From an uncultured Desulfobacter sp. (GTDB taxonomy: Bacteria > Desulfobacterota > Desulfobacteria > Desulfobacterales > Desulfobacteraceae): a stretch of 64,000 bases of DNA. The notes under the pieces are model-generated. The model did no database searches and was not told where the DNA came from. It worked only from the letters and a program-made list of their open reading frames with translations. The translations under genes and the position numbers were made by a program. The stretch is from assembly GCF_963666145.1 (NCBI RefSeq), contig NZ_OY762614.1:5074501-5138500 (forward strand), given 5' to 3'. Positions 33,897 to 42,114 of the stretch are shown here, piece by piece (positions within the stretch are counted from its first letter, which is position 1; each line of letters opens with the position of its first letter).

Positions 33897-35180
33897 TTAT
33901 CCCGGCACACCGACCGGGTTTAAGTTATTGCGGTTAAAAACGATCTGTACTTTTTGGAACAGTTCTTCCTCGTAATGATTGAGCCGGAACTGCAACTCTC
34001 TCCAGACCCGACTTGAAGCCATTGTTGCGATCTGCCTGAAATCGTCTACACGTTCGAGTGATGCGGCACAGGCAGAGATAAGGCAGCCTACGCCCTGGTC
34101 AATTAAAGCCTCTACATTGTCGTATTGATTTTTTTCGCGTTTCCTCCAAAGGTTCGGGTTTTCTCCGTCAAATGAAACCATCTGAACCAGTTTCCAGAAA
34201 GGGGAGGTGACGGCATCACGGGACTGATTGTTGTTAGATCTGTCAACGTCGTGTTCACAGTGTTTGGCCCAAAGCTTTGATGAGTACGCCCACAGGCCGT
34301 TCAGGGATTTTTTTAGGTCCGACAGGGTTTCTATTCGTTCAAGGTCATCGGTCTTGAATTCTGTTAGGGCTTCACGCCGGTATTGAAACTCAACCCTGAC
34401 AACCGGTGTTTTTTGATCCCGGGAATTAAGGCCCCATTGCCGGTTAAAGAAGTCTTCTTTGGCCGTGGCCCGTTTGACTTTTAATTCTGTGCGCTTGTTA
34501 TAGATCCGGCACATCAGGTTGCCTTTGCCGATTGACATCCCGGAGATGGTGCGGCCTGTAAAATGGACGCTGGATGACACGGCGCGGGTGATCCATTTTT
34601 CCATGTGGTGTAACTCCAGCTGGCTGAAATCGACATTCACAAAATCAGTGGATAAATCAACACGGGTGACATGGTGTCTTTTGATTGAAATGTCACAGGA
34701 TTTTAAATATTTGAGGACCTGTTCATAGACTTCAAAGGCCCCGGGCAGATGGGAGGACATAGAACCGATTTCTATTAAGCAGGTGGGGAAATTGCCATGC
34801 ACAGAGCGGTTATTGAAATAAACATGGGTGTCGGCCATTGAGATATGATAGGTGAAAAACCGCCTGCCGGACCGGTGAACATTCCATTGATTTGAAAAAT
34901 AGGTGAATGGGACACAATCTTGTTCAAATTCTCTGGCAACCGCACGGGCCTTTTCAATTTCTTCCAGGATAATTGAATCTGAAAGATCTGCATAAAGGGA
35001 CAAATGCAAGGTATCTATGTTTGAATAGACGTTACTTAAACTGACTAATTGGGGGGTACATGTTATAAGGGCCTGTACCCCGTCGCTGAACGCCCCCGCG
35101 CTGACGCGCGTGGTCGTTTCAGCGTCGGATTTAAGAGACGGTTGACATCTCTGTTTATGATCCTTATTAATGGATGACAT
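33897..35180 (-). CDS. Phage replication initiation protein (pII/RstA-like, Rep_trans type)
   Basis: The 427-residue soluble protein contains DTLHLSLYADLSDS at the start of the fold, HHVTRVDLSTDFVNVDFSQL (typical of PF02486-like initiators of filamentous phages and rolling-circle plasmids), SGMSIGKGNLMCRIYNKRTE and VVRVEFQYRREAL, with a C-terminal helical region. It should nick the plus-strand origin and start rolling-circle replication. It forms the early module with the regulator, methyltransferase and ssDNA-binding candidate. Catalytic Tyr cannot be pinned with certainty; a YNKR Tyr is a candidate. Confidence 0.85.
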   Translation of the reverse strand: MSSINKDHKQRCQPSLKSDAETTTRVSAGAFSDGVQALITCTPQLVSLSNVYSNIDTLHLSLYADLSDSIILEEIEKARAVAREFEQDCVPFTYFSNQWNVHRSGRRFFTYHISMADTHVYFNNRSVHGNFPTCLIEIGSMSSHLPGAFEVYEQVLKYLKSCDISIKRHHVTRVDLSTDFVNVDFSQLELHHMEKWITRAVSSSVHFTGRTISGMSIGKGNLMCRIYNKRTELKVKRATAKEDFFNRQWGLNSRDQKTPVVRVEFQYRREALTEFKTDDLERIETLSDLKKSLNGLWAYSSKLWAKHCEHDVDRSNNNQSRDAVTSPFWKLVQMVSFDGENPNLWRKREKNQYDNVEALIDQGVGCLISACAASLERVDDFRQIATMASSRVWRELQFRLNHYEEELFQKVQIVFNRNNLNPVGVPG

Positions 35181-35219
35181 GTAAAATTCCTTTGAGCGAG
35201 GGTTTTACTGTGTTTTAAA

Positions 35220-35249
35220 GGTCGGGAGTTGGCGCTCCCGGCCTTTTTT
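35220..35249 (+). terminator. Stem-loop with T-run between rep and regulator genes
   Basis: GGTCGGGAG (35220-35228) pairs with CTCCCGGCC (35235-35243), followed by TTTTTT on the plus strand. It has terminator form for plus-strand transcription although neighbouring genes are on the minus strand. It may serve as an antisense stop or as a phage DNA hairpin. Confidence 0.55.
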
Positions 35250-35577
35250 ATTCTTCAAGTTCTTCTATATTTTCAGAATGCACGCCTAAATACTGCTGTG
35301 TTAATTTCTCAAATAATGCTTTTTCACTGATATTTTCATCAGATAGATTTTTATAACCGCGTGTATTGCCGGGTTCTGTTTCAAGCTCCGTTGCAAACGA
35401 TTCAAGCGCCTCTATAATTAAGTCATTAATAATTGAACTTTTCGTCATACTCGGAAACATTGCACAGAGCGCATCAATTTTGGCTGCTGACAGAATGGGC
35501 AAACGGATAGATGTTTGTTTTGGAGAGAATGAAGAATTATCCGGACTGAACCACTTGGCTTTTAATGAATATTTCAT
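35248..35577 (-). CDS. Ribbon-helix-helix-like DNA-binding protein
   Basis: This is a 109-residue protein, starting at ATG 35577 (AAAGGAC upstream) rather than the longer frame that overlaps the methyltransferase. The segment KQTSIRLPILSAAKIDALCA with SMTKSSIINDLIIEALESF has the strand-helix-helix pattern of Arc/MetJ/CopG-type regulators. The C-terminal half is acidic and ends EENIEELEE-like (SENIEELEE). It likely regulates rep or copy number. Assignment from pattern, moderate certainty. Confidence 0.6.
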   Translation of the reverse strand: MKYSLKAKWFSPDNSSFSPKQTSIRLPILSAAKIDALCAMFPSMTKSSIINDLIIEALESFATELETEPGNTRGYKNLSDENISEKALFEKLTQQYLGVHSENIEELEE

Positions 35578-35615
35578 ATGAGTCCTTTCAATTCCTTTAT
35601 CTGTATGTGTTCCCG

Positions 35616-36254
35616 TCATGCAAATAATTTTCCCTGCTCCGGCCGGCGTTCCGGAACTACCGGGAACACATATTCGCCGGCGCTGTCCCACTGATCTGCC
35701 ATCGCGTCAGCAATTACCTGGTAAGTAAGGCTTCGAATTTTGGCGTCTTTAATCCTGGCATGGGTCGGGGAATGGCGCTTGCCGTCTGCTGTATTTATCC
35801 AAAGCGGCTTCACTGGTTTTGTTGGAAGCAGTAAGGGCAGGTTTTTAAGCCAAAGGCCGGTTTTCTTAGATTCCGGATAACCGAATTCATAAGGCTGGAT
35901 ATATTGATCCGGTTGTCGAATATGGGTGGAAATAACGCCCTGGGGATTCTCAATGCAAATTCTCTCTATATCGGCATTAAGCAGGGCATGGACAAAAAGT
36001 ATTGCGTCCAGGCGTTTTTTCCATCTTTTCGGATTATTCAAAAAAGATCTGTTGCCGGACACGGCAAGATAAGTGCACGGCGGGTGAGCGATCATCATAT
36101 CCCAACCATCATTGATCACGTCAAAGACATCGCCCTGGTAATGCGGGCCTGGGGTTTCTGTCGGTAGAAAGTCACAAGACATGGCGTCATGGCCTTTTTT
36201 TAAAAATGCGTCCCGGACCCGTCCGGAGTATTCACATGCGATTAAAATCTTCAT
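35616..36254 (-). CDS. Phage-type DNA cytosine methyltransferase-like protein
   Basis: The 212-residue protein begins KILIACEYSGRVRDAFLKKG (SAM-binding motif I-like) and has MMIAHPPCTYLAVSG, the PPC motif with catalytic Cys of C5-cytosine methyltransferases, then ERICIENPQGVIS (ENP/V motif) and QPYEFGYPESKKTGLWLKNL. It is much shorter than classic M.HhaI-type enzymes, lacking an evident target-recognition domain, as many phage homologues do. In a filamentous phage it could protect replicative-form DNA from restriction. Intact frame. Confidence 0.8.
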   Translation of the reverse strand: MKILIACEYSGRVRDAFLKKGHDAMSCDFLPTETPGPHYQGDVFDVINDGWDMMIAHPPCTYLAVSGNRSFLNNPKRWKKRLDAILFVHALLNADIERICIENPQGVISTHIRQPDQYIQPYEFGYPESKKTGLWLKNLPLLLPTKPVKPLWINTADGKRHSPTHARIKDAKIRSLTYQVIADAMADQWDSAGEYVFPVVPERRPEQGKLFA

Positions 36255-36272
36255 ACGGATAGCTCCAATAAT

Positions 36273-36701
36273 CTAATAGTCCCAAGGGTCATCTGATGAA
36301 TCAGAGTCATCAAACCAGGAATCCACATAGTCATCTAAATATTCGTCGGCTGATTCATCTTCTTCCCGGCAACGTTCTCTTTCGTATTCTCCCCATGGAC
36401 GATCTTCAGAATTGGGAAGCTCATTGTCGTTGTATTCGGAATGCGGGAAATCACTGAAGTCTTCATTGGACCTATTTTCCAGGAGATTGCGGATCTCTTC
36501 GTCTGCAAGCCGCTGATTTTCATCTGTATCGGCAAGCCGTGATTCAAGCCGCCTTATCTCTGCTTCCTTTTCATCCTGATGGTAAGCGCGGCAATCTGAA
36601 CAAAGGTCATGGTCAAGGCCGATTTCAAACGATGACATTTGTTTTCCACATTCCGAGCAATGCTGAATCTCGTCTTTATATTTCCAATGAAAAGAGACCA
36701 T
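36273..36701 (-). CDS. Acidic zinc-ribbon protein
   Basis: The 142-residue protein has an N-terminal four-cysteine zinc ribbon (CSECGK ... CSDCRAY), a coiled-coil-like segment EAEIRRLESRLADTDENQRL, and a very acidic C-terminus (DEYLDDYVDSWFDDSDSSDD). It is first in the minus-strand phage operon. An acidic tail may mimic DNA; a regulatory or anti-host role is possible, but nothing proves it. Confidence 0.6.
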   Translation of the reverse strand: MVSFHWKYKDEIQHCSECGKQMSSFEIGLDHDLCSDCRAYHQDEKEAEIRRLESRLADTDENQRLADEEIRNLLENRSNEDFSDFPHSEYNDNELPNSEDRPWGEYERERCREEDESADEYLDDYVDSWFDDSDSSDDPWDY

Positions 36702-36737
36702 TTTTTAATTCATCCTTTGCATTGTAAGAAAAGAAAA

Positions 36738-36774
36738 CCCCCTGGCGGTGCTGCCAACACCATATGCCAGGGGG
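36738..36774. repeat. Extended hairpin upstream of the phage operon
   Basis: CCCCCTGGC (36738-36746) pairs with GCCAGGGGG (36766-36774), with an inner GGTG/CACC pair in the loop. It lies between the operon and the divergent regulator, the place where a filamentous-phage packaging signal or replication origin would be expected. It could also be a regulatory cruciform. Confidence 0.6.
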
Positions 36775-36947
36775 TGAGATGTCTCGGGAAAACGCATGCC
36801 CGTGCAAAAACCAAGACACCTATAGGGGATTTGTTTTGATGTGGGATATAAAAAATGATAGGCTGACAACTTGGGCATGTGTTTATCCTTTTAAAGGGTA
36901 AATGAAACTATGTGTATAATTAATAAATCTATAGATTTTATTTGTCA

Positions 36948-37448
36948 ATGAAAAAAGAACCCATAGATCCAAATAAATTTAAGGCTGAAATTGCGAAAGA
37001 ATTTATTGCACTTCTCAGTTCGAAACGTGGACTTGCAAGCGAACTATCGAGAAGTATTGGGAAGGACCCAGCTTTCATAAATAGTATAAAGCAAAACAAG
37101 CCAGTTAATGCACTGCATTTGAAAGCCGTTGAATTAATTTTGGGGGCTAAATTTGTATTGAAATTATTGGCTTCGAATGAAGCTATAGATTTAAATGGAG
37201 TGAATAGCCCCACTGAATCTTACGGTAAGAGTGCTAACAATAAATTCAAATTTCCCAAAAAAGAACAAGACGCAATGACCGCCCTTTGGGAAATAGAAAA
37301 TATTGATGAACAAATTTTTCGTAGAACAGTCGCAGATTTAGAATACATTGCAAACAAACTGAAAGAAGGTGCTACCCCAGGACCGTTAATTGCTGTTCCA
37401 GAGAATAAAACCTTGGGGGAACTTACCAAAGAAAAAGACCGTATCTGA
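36948..37448 (+). CDS. Divergent repressor-like protein (putative HTH)
   Basis: The 166-residue soluble protein starts at ATG 36948. The segment FIALLSSKRGLASELSRSIGKDPAFINSIKQNKP looks like a lambda-type helix-turn-helix (LASELSRSIGKDPAFINSIK). The remainder (EQDAMTALWEIENIDEQIFR) is helical. It is transcribed divergently from the phage operon across a 246-bp region with the hairpin at 36738, the usual layout for a phage repressor controlling the early promoter. Family not confirmed. Confidence 0.6.
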   Translation: MKKEPIDPNKFKAEIAKEFIALLSSKRGLASELSRSIGKDPAFINSIKQNKPVNALHLKAVELILGAKFVLKLLASNEAIDLNGVNSPTESYGKSANNKFKFPKKEQDAMTALWEIENIDEQIFRRTVADLEYIANKLKEGATPGPLIAVPENKTLGELTKEKDRI

Positions 37449-38217
37449 TAATCGATACTATTCTAATACTTTTGGGGAGTGATTATGGTTGAGTTCTTAA
37501 AAACCAGCTTTTCTGGAGATGAAAAGCATTAGACATAACAACGGACCCCGAAATTATAATATGAAAATTCCGAACGCCCTTGGCGCCTGTGGGCGATAAG
37601 CTTGGTTTCTTATGGAAACGCTTTACATTTTGGGTTTATAAGAAGGGGTTGAGGGTAGTAACAAAGGGAGATGGAAAGAACCCGGAACCCAGAGGCTTCG
37701 ATAGGCGCACGTGAACGCAACACTTCGGGAGGATTCCGGGAGCTGAGCTGGAATAAAACGGTTTATCGATACGGGGTTGTTTATACCCGGATTCCCAACG
37801 TTACCATACGCAGGGGATGGATTCCGGCTCAAGCATGATTGCAGTGCACGCGAAAACGCTTTACGCAATGTTCAGATATTACGGCCTAAGAGATATCGGC
37901 GAAGCGGCTTCGATAGCCGAAGGCATTTTTTCATCTGTGTGAATATATGATGATTTTTTCAAATTTTTCCAAATGAAATCATCATATGTTTAAGAGTTTA
38001 GGTGATTTTTATTCTGGATGAATACTTTACAAATTTTCAATTTTTTTTAGAATGAAAACGCAAGATGTCAAGGGGATCAGGAATTCATTTAATGTTCTAT
38101 AAAATTGATTCTGGTTGATCTTCGAGCAGTAACGAAAATAATGTATTAAATGTAACACGTGGCTAAGTTGCCATGCCCGCCGCTTTTGAACGGGTATTTT
38201 CGGCCTTTAGCCTTTTG
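37449..38217. other. Structured intergenic region, no gene assigned
   Basis: These 769 bases lack a convincing gene. From 37560 to 37920 the DNA is GC-richer and full of pairing potential: CGCCC/GGGCG near 37576-37596 and CCCGGAA/TTCCGGG across 37681-37740. It also holds repeated words AACGCTTTAC (37619 and 37854 areas) and GGCTTCGATAG (37691 and 37908 areas). The rest is AT-rich. It may be a structured RNA, a phage intergenic/origin region or a decayed element. Confidence 0.4.
37945..37987. repeat. 12-bp perfect inverted repeat
   Basis: ATATGATGATTT (37945-37956) and AAATCATCATAT (37976-37987) are separated by 19 AT-rich bases. It could be a bidirectional terminator or a binding site at the phage/cargo boundary. 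Confidence 0.6.
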
Positions 38218-39060
38218 TTAGGAGCTTTTTGATATCATACGTTTTTTAAATTCATCCAGATAATCATAAAATGAAATACCAAACGAACTTTGAAATATTT
38301 TTTCGTTTTCTTTATTTTTCAGTAGATGGTGATAATAGTCTATGAAACGGTTTCGTCCATATGTGTTAATAAGATCGCTCACAATGCAACCATATTCTGA
38401 ATATATAAAATAATATTTGTTTTTTAATTCGAATTCCTTAGACTCAATCGGAGCCTTATGAAGTGGCTGAGGCCACCAATTGGGATGATAGAAGAATCCT
38501 TTTGATAAATACGCAGAAACTTCTTGTTGATTAAAATATCCAGCTTTTCCAAATTGATCAGATGAGTATACCGCAAGGCCCTCATCAAGCCATGCGGGGA
38601 AAGTAAAAGTCCTGAGTAAAGATAGGTTCTGGTGAGTAAGCGAATGTGACAGTTCATGTTGAAGATACATTCCAAAAGGCTTTTCATGAGCAACCGCTTC
38701 ATCTTGAAGTTTTCTTGAAACTACAACTCGCCCAAACAAAAAAAATGATTGAGCGCGAGTTAAGGATCCCGTTATTCTTTTCTTTTCTCTGTCTGACTCG
38801 CAGAGAATAATATCAACATTTCTTTTATATTTAAGATCATGAGTGCTTTCATTTTCCTCAATTAAAGTATCAATTTCCTCCAAGGGTGGAAGATTATATC
38901 CTTTATGATAATAAATAGTCGCCATTTTATAGGTTTTCTTTTCAAAACCCACAATAACAGGGCTATAAGGCAGTAATATTCCATACGCTGTAGAGTATCC
39001 GACCAGGATTAAGCAAACAAGAGAAATTATGGTGCCTATTATTTTGATTTTTAATTTCAT
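38218..39060 (-). CDS. Membrane-anchored gluzincin metallopeptidase-like protein
   Basis: The 280-residue protein has one N-terminal membrane helix (IIGTIISLVCLILVGYSTAY) and an extracytoplasmic domain with zinc motif YLQHELSHSLTH (HExxH) and, about 30 residues on, FPAWLDEGLAVYSSDQ providing the third ligand Glu, as in peptidase MA-like/M1-type gluzincins. The family is often of unknown substrate. Its TAA stop is embedded in CCTAACAAAAGG, resembling the start of an integron attC site. AT-rich compared with flanking phage genes, consistent with an acquired cargo gene. Confidence 0.75.
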   Translation of the reverse strand: MKLKIKIIGTIISLVCLILVGYSTAYGILLPYSPVIVGFEKKTYKMATIYYHKGYNLPPLEEIDTLIEENESTHDLKYKRNVDIILCESDREKKRITGSLTRAQSFFLFGRVVVSRKLQDEAVAHEKPFGMYLQHELSHSLTHQNLSLLRTFTFPAWLDEGLAVYSSDQFGKAGYFNQQEVSAYLSKGFFYHPNWWPQPLHKAPIESKEFELKNKYYFIYSEYGCIVSDLINTYGRNRFIDYYHHLLKNKENEKIFQSSFGISFYDYLDEFKKRMISKSS

Positions 39061-39553
39061 ATTTTATCAGCGCTCCTGACAAGTTGATCGGTGGTTTCCG
39101 TTTATCTTTCATGTCCACTTATCTAACGAGATAACATGCATATTTTGAATGCTATACGGATATAGATAATTCTTTTTTAAAATCAATTTAATTGGAGATT
39201 AACCATTCCTGACAACGAAAGGCAAGAATAAATTTAATATATTATTATCCTCCATCAATAAAATAGATGCAGGCGCAATATGTTGTGCCCAGCACCACTC
39301 CCCGAAAAGTGAGCTTTGATAGACAAATTCAACGCGTCTTCTTATTCAAAAAAAAAGAAAATTTAACAGAGCATGAAATTGACTATTGCAATTTTGAGCA
39401 TGGGATGTTGAATTTTTAATAGTTATTGTTCTATACAAAACAGATAAACGATTAGGATGTATTTTTATCCCTTTTGAATTGGGTTACATTCTTATTTCAT
39501 GTTACCCAATTAATGATTCAATTATAACCGATTATCATTTACTTGGGGATGTT
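39061..39553. other. AT-rich spacer, no gene seen
   Basis: A 493-base gap between divergent cargo genes. It presumably holds both promoters. I find no conserved frame, tRNA or strong repeat. Confidence 0.45.
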
Positions 39554-40246
39554 ATGAATGAAAATGTGAATATGAACTTTGATTTAGTGTCAAACTGTAA
39601 AAAATATAGAAAATCGGTGGTTATAAGTATCCCAACTTCAAGCTGGAAAATATTGCAAGAATTCAGAATAGAATCGGATAAATTACGTGATGTTAATTTT
39701 GTAAAAACACGATTTCATGGCAATCTCTGCATGGTATGGAAAAATAAAGAACTTCCTAAGCCTTGTAGCAAGGTAATTGACTATGAATCATTCGCTGTTG
39801 TATTGATGCGCTTGAGGCCGTTCGTTCACAATAATGAACGAACTTTTTTCCATAAGGTTAAAAACATTTTATTCAAACATATTGATATCGAAGCCTTTCG
39901 TGATGACTTTCGTCTTATATCTGATATGTTTGAGATGAAATCAGAAGCTATAAAAATATCCTTGAAGAATGATGGCGTTGAGCTTTTAAGTTTTCGCTCA
40001 TTTATGGATTACTTAAATGCATTTGAGTATCATAGGGATAAAGAATTAGCTAACAAAACAGAAAAATTATTCGGCCCTTGGATGCATGAACAAGATGGCA
40101 CACCAATTATTGCTTATATGGCGGTATATATAATAAATGCTATTTTTTGTTTGTCTGATATTATAGAAACACTTGAACAGATATCTATTGGGAAACGAGA
40201 AGAGGTTAACAACTGTCTGGAAAAATACTTCGATACCGTCACTTAA
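39554..40246 (+). CDS. Hypothetical cargo protein, cassette-like
   Basis: This 230-residue protein is not recognised. It starts at ATG 39554 after TTGGGGATG; a longer frame from TTG 39479 is less likely. Features: VVISIPTSSWKILQEFRIES near the N-terminus, VKTRFHGNLCMVWKNKEL, and a helical C-terminal half (MAVYIINAIFCLSDIIETLE). No signal peptide. The stop codon lies in CTTAACAAG, the beginning of an attC-like sequence. Low GC content and lack of relatives I can name are typical of integron cassette genes. Confidence 0.55.
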   Translation: MNENVNMNFDLVSNCKKYRKSVVISIPTSSWKILQEFRIESDKLRDVNFVKTRFHGNLCMVWKNKELPKPCSKVIDYESFAVVLMRLRPFVHNNERTFFHKVKNILFKHIDIEAFRDDFRLISDMFEMKSEAIKISLKNDGVELLSFRSFMDYLNAFEYHRDKELANKTEKLFGPWMHEQDGTPIIAYMAVYIINAIFCLSDIIETLEQISIGKREEVNNCLEKYFDTVT

Positions 40247-40300
40247 CAAGAGCATTGGACGACGGCAAAAAGCCACCGGGCTTTATTTCAGACGTTATGT
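40242..40300 (+). other. attC-like recombination site
   Basis: CTTAACAAG (40242-40250) overlaps the upstream stop codon, and ACGTTATGT lies at 40292-40300. In between is a hairpin AAAGCC-ACCG-GGCTTT (40268-40283 area). R-box motifs (TAAC ... GTTA) around a palindromic core about 59 bp long fit integron attC sites. The inner L boxes pair poorly, so I keep this tentative. The next gene begins 21 bp later. Confidence 0.45.
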
Positions 40301-40321
40301 GTCGAATACGGAGCTACAAAA

Positions 40322-40849
40322 ATGACAGATGCTCTTGACAATTGGCAAGCGATTATCGAATTGGGCATGGTACTTAAACGGTGTGATGATTGTGGTATAT
40401 CAACCGCATCCGTTGCAATGGCATTCATTTGTATTGATACAGTAGCCAATCTAAATAGGCCTTTGGACAAAATCCAGGTTACACGATCTGATTTTATCGA
40501 ATGGGTAGATACTTACTTAGATTGCCATCCAAAACAGAAGTATAAATATAGGGGGAAGGATGTATATGCAGCTCGTTGTGCATTCTTACACACTTATGGA
40601 TCAGAGGCTCAATTACATACGAAAGACCCTGATATTGTGAAATTTACTTATCATGATGGTGGTAAACATGCATATGATCCAAATATTGATAAAACCCTTG
40701 TGGCGATTGGTATCAAATCTTTTGTTAATGATGTGCTCATTGCAGTAAAAAACTTTCTCGAAAAGTGTGAACAGGATTTATCGCTTAAAAAACGCGTAGA
40801 AAAACGGCTTTGCAATGTTCTTAAAACGTTACCATTACCTTTAAAATAG
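40322..40849 (+). CDS. Hypothetical cargo protein, cassette-like
   Basis: This 175-residue soluble protein has an alpha-helical N-terminus with Cys (LKRCDDCGISTASVAMAFIC), then LNRPLDKIQVTRSDFIEWVD and a conserved-looking RGKDVYAARCAFLHTYGSEA. The R-x-A-FLH pattern resembles small cassette proteins that bind nucleotides or RNA (HEPN-like R-x4-6-H possibility: RCAFLH). The C-terminus is lysine-rich. It directly follows an attC-like site. A HEPN toxin-type role is speculative; no antitoxin partner is visible next to it. Confidence 0.55.
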   Translation: MTDALDNWQAIIELGMVLKRCDDCGISTASVAMAFICIDTVANLNRPLDKIQVTRSDFIEWVDTYLDCHPKQKYKYRGKDVYAARCAFLHTYGSEAQLHTKDPDIVKFTYHDGGKHAYDPNIDKTLVAIGIKSFVNDVLIAVKNFLEKCEQDLSLKKRVEKRLCNVLKTLPLPLK

Positions 40850-41071
40850 GCTGCGCTGCAAAGAACGCCTAAAGTGAACTGAGCCTTTATGGTATTAGCC
40901 CTCATTTTTTCGAAATAGGAATAGCCACCATATATTGGGGCTCAGAAAATTTGAACAATAGCGATTGGTCATAGACATCGTCAACAGATACTTTGAAAAC
41001 GTTCAGCTTTGAGCTTTAACGCAAATGCCTCAGACACCCCTTGCCGTCTGTGAATATGAAGGTTGGAATTT
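40850..41071 (+). other. Spacer with weak attC-like palindrome
   Basis: No gene. Around 41011-41070, GCTTTAACG ... GGTTGGAAT bracket a CAGAC/GTCTG stem (41031-41050 area), similar in layout to an attC site, but the R boxes are imperfect. Probably decayed or coincidental. Confidence 0.3.
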
Positions 41072-41257
41072 CTATGGTTGCCCTTTGGATTCCCTGACAT
41101 GTAATTGCCTTCTCAAGCGAATATTATCTACAATAAGAACGACTACAGCTACAATTAAAATAGTATTAATACCACTATTGCCAGCAAAATGCCAAAAAAG
41201 CCACGCTAAGGCTGCCATGCAAGTAGCAGAGAAAATAAGGCTTATCGAGTCTTTCAT
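41072..41257 (-). CDS. Small membrane protein
   Basis: The 61-residue protein has two membrane helices (ISLIFSATCMAALAWLFWHF and INTILIVAVVVLIVDNIRL) and a basic tail. It overlaps the upstream gene by 4 bp (ATGA), so they form a pair. No family recognised; paired small membrane proteins in cargo regions can be immunity or toxin partners, but this is unproven. Confidence 0.55.
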   Translation of the reverse strand: MKDSISLIFSATCMAALAWLFWHFAGNSGINTILIVAVVVLIVDNIRLRRQLHVRESKGQP

Positions 41258-41679
41258 GCTATCCCCTTTTGGAATCGATACATTTTTCGCCCAACTGCTT
41301 TTTGGTTATAAATGCCATACCATCGTTGGAGATTCACAATCAACCATGGCCTATTAAGATTGAACCTGTGGGCAGTGAAGATCACATCCGAAAGTGATAT
41401 TCCGCCAGATAACGAGCGACCAATTGCAACAGCGATACTTCCGATAACAGCACCCACATAAAATGCAGCAGAGCATGCTGCAATAACTCCAAGCCCCTCC
41501 AGTCGGGTACCTGCACCAATTAATTCGCCAATAGTTACAGATTTACCAAATTTATCAATTTGGGTTAATATTACCGTCGCACTCCCAACTGCGGTCTGAA
41601 TGCTCCCAAAAAGCGTTTTAGGAGCAGGAAGACCAAGGCCTTCCATGTTTTCTTTAAAGTATTGGTAGAAATCAGACAC
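41254..41679 (-). CDS. Hypothetical protein with glycine-rich hydrophobic segment
   Basis: The 141-residue protein starts at GTG 41679 (GAAGGTGAT upstream): SDFYQYFKENMEGLGLPAPK, a hydrophobic glycine/alanine-rich middle LIGAGTRLEGLGVIAACSAA, FYVGAVIGSIAVAIGRSLSG and a tail RFNLNRPWLIVNLQRWYGIY. The small-residue spacing (G-x3-G) suggests membrane insertion or a pore-like helix pair. I recall similar proteins of unknown function in Gammaproteobacteria. Coupled to the small membrane protein downstream; a toxin/immunity pair is one possibility. Confidence 0.55.
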   Translation of the reverse strand: MSDFYQYFKENMEGLGLPAPKTLFGSIQTAVGSATVILTQIDKFGKSVTIGELIGAGTRLEGLGVIAACSAAFYVGAVIGSIAVAIGRSLSGGISLSDVIFTAHRFNLNRPWLIVNLQRWYGIYNQKAVGRKMYRFQKGIA

Positions 41680-42114
41680 CTTTTTATCACCTTCTGTAAT
41701 AGGATTATTTTGAAACTCCTGTATGCACAAATGGTTCATTGGTCTGGATCGACATCACGCAAATGGTTCAATAACATCATCGGAAAGGGCTTGCAATTTC
41801 TTTTCTTCATTTACCACAATGTCGACCAAGCATTAATGGTATGATTGAACTGATTTTCATAAAATTATTCAGGACCATATATTGTGTATGCTCTAAAAAG
41901 CAATTTTAATTAAAAATTAACCGTACTGAAACCCAGAAAAAATAGGCCCATAAAGAAAAGTGAAATGCAAAATATAGATTTAAAATGGTTGCGGTTTTGG
42001 TTGCAGATCTTATCCCAAAATAGACAAAAAAAGAAAGAATATAGTGGGGAGACGTCTTGAAACAAAGGCTTTTTAGGGCTTTTATCGCAATAGCAACGGC
42101 TTTGGGAGCTGGAT
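41680..42114. other. Spacer with short direct repeats, no gene seen
   Basis: These 435 AT-rich bases contain AAATGGTTCA twice (41729-41738 and 41761-41770), and a short minus-strand frame reading VDIVVNEEKKLQALSDDVIE that looks like a gene relic. No intact gene. Confidence 0.4.

Noticed and set aside
37623..37868. Minus-strand 81-residue frame in the structured block
   Set aside because: Composition follows the GC-rich palindromes, there is no good start signal, and no protein pattern is seen.
37600..37930. CRISPR array
   Set aside because: Repeated words are only 10-11 bp, occur twice and are not regularly spaced. No cas gene is in the window.
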